From Ensifer adhaerens (GTDB lineage: Bacteria > Pseudomonadota > Alphaproteobacteria > Rhizobiales > Rhizobiaceae), in the NCBI RefSeq assembly GCF_002007205.1, contig NZ_LAZS01000005.1, forward strand, positions 1,116,001 to 1,180,000: a stretch of 64,000 bases of DNA, given 5' to 3'. Position numbers and translations under genes: made by a program. A model generated the notes under the pieces. That model saw nothing but the letters and a program-made list of their open reading frames with translations, did no database searches and was not told where the DNA came from. Positions 63,159 through 64,000 of this stretch are shown piece after piece. The stretch's first letter is position 1. Each line of letters begins with the position of its first letter.

Positions 63159-64000
63159 ATGAACCAGTTCGATCTCATCGTTGTCGGAAGCGGACCTGCC
63201 GGCCGCCGCGGCGCCATCCAGGCGGCCAAGCTCGGCAAGAAGGTTCTCGTCATCGAACAGGGAAAACGTGTCGGTGGCGTTTCGGTTCATACCGGCACGA
63301 TCCCCTCCAAGACCTTGCGCGAGACGGCGCTCAATCTTTCGGGCTGGCGCGAGCGCGGTTTCTACGGACGCTCCTATCGCGTCAAGCAGGAGATCAGCGC
63401 CGACGATCTCAGACAACGGCTGATCATCACCCTCAATCACGAGGTCGAGGTTCTCGAACATCAGTTCGCGCGCAACCGCGTGCAGCAGATGCGCGGCAAG
63501 GCAAGCTTCGTCGACCCGACCACGCTTGAGGTCGTCAAGGACGACGGCGAGACCATGCTCGTCTCCGGCACCAGCATCATGCTCGCCGTCGGGACCAAAC
63601 CCTTCCGCCCGGACTACATGCCGTTCGACGGCAAGACCGTGCTCGACAGCGACGAACTCCTCGATATCGCGACCCTGCCGCGCTCGCTGGTGGTGATCGG
63701 CGCCGGCGTCGTCGGCATCGAATACGCGACGATCTTCAGCGCGCTCGACACGCAAGTGACGGTCATCGATCCGAAGACGACGATGCTCGACTTCATCGAC
63801 AAGGAAATCGTCGAGGACTTCATCTATCAGCTGCGCGACCGCAACATGAAGCTGCACCTTGGCCAGAAGGCCGACACGGTCGAGCGGCTCGACGACGGTA
63901 AGGTGCTACTAACGCTAGACAACGGCCGCAAGATCACAACCGACATGGTGCTTTTCGCCGCCGGTCGCATGGGCGCGACCGATACGCTGAACCTTCCGGC
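63159..64000 (+). CDS. sthA: soluble pyridine nucleotide transhydrogenase (Si-specific), 5' part
   Basis: Starts at 63159 and runs off the window, giving about 280 codons of a protein usually near 465 residues. The FAD motif IVVGSGPAGRRGAIQAA is at residues 7-23. GGVSVHTGTIPSKTLRE replaces the redox-active disulfide of lipoamide dehydrogenases with a Thr-containing loop, the hallmark of SthA. The NAD(P) motif VVIGAGVVGIEYATIF follows. It transfers hydride between NADPH and NAD+. Divergent from corA. Confidence 0.95.
   Translation, partial: MNQFDLIVVGSGPAGRRGAIQAAKLGKKVLVIEQGKRVGGVSVHTGTIPSKTLRETALNLSGWRERGFYGRSYRVKQEISADDLRQRLIITLNHEVEVLEHQFARNRVQQMRGKASFVDPTTLEVVKDDGETMLVSGTSIMLAVGTKPFRPDYMPFDGKTVLDSDELLDIATLPRSLVVIGAGVVGIEYATIFSALDTQVTVIDPKTTMLDFIDKEIVEDFIYQLRDRNMKLHLGQKADTVERLDDGKVLLTLDNGRKITTDMVLFAAGRMGATDTLNLP

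Overview
The window reads as a chromosomal segment of an alphaproteobacterium of the Rhizobiaceae, most like Sinorhizobium/Ensifer. The grounds are a Pcs-type phosphatidylcholine synthase, an NDUFS4-like complex I accessory subunit, a RopB/Omp25-type porin, class I PHA synthase, the ppiD-trpD-trpC-moaC-moeA run, and GC-rich codon use. Species cannot be fixed from sequence reading alone.

Layout. 1-27.6 kb is housekeeping: the 3' end of recG, a DUF502 membrane protein, a GNAT acetyltransferase, glmS and glmU (UDP-GlcNAc supply), a polytopic membrane protein, a Na/Pi cotransporter, then ppiD-trpD-trpC-moaC-moeA. After these come a CNNM/CBS membrane protein, a FadR-type regulator, a four-gene BMP-type (nucleoside-like) ABC importer, a quinone oxidoreductase, phosphatidylcholine synthase, a UbiH-family hydroxylase, an AEC transporter and CcdA. 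A tRNA-Lys gene closes this part.

27.8-41.9 kb is accessory. First is a gene-poor stretch of small envelope or unknown proteins, a degraded zinc-ribbon gene and micro-ORFs. Then a GlxA-type AraC regulator is followed by an orphan intrinsic terminator that may end a small RNA. Next is a glycan locus: a SAM methyltransferase, an FkbM methyltransferase, a GT2 glycosyltransferase, a frameshifted HicB relic, an 841-residue fusion of a polysaccharide pyruvyl transferase with a methyltransferase, and an unrecognised protein. A decayed IS630 transposase ends it. The likely shared job is decoration of a surface or secreted polysaccharide with pyruvyl and methyl groups. This is inference, and it is the best candidate in the window for something undescribed.

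41.9-51 kb returns to core genes: tRNA-Arg, an NDUFS4-like subunit, tRNA-Pro, a membrane diguanylate cyclase, a DUF1062 protein, a porin, a double cold-shock protein coupled to a DUF192 protein, glyoxalase I and an M15-type lipoprotein. It holds a tandem triplication (274-bp period) of a tRNA-Glu(TTC) gene with its promoter, followed by tRNA-Glu(CTC).

51-64 kb is core: recJ, homoserine dehydrogenase, a class I aminotransferase, a lipoprotein, phaC, sfsA, map, radC, a zinc metallopeptidase, a CorA-type transporter and the 5' part of sthA.

All functional calls rest on motif and family recognition by eye; no search was run.
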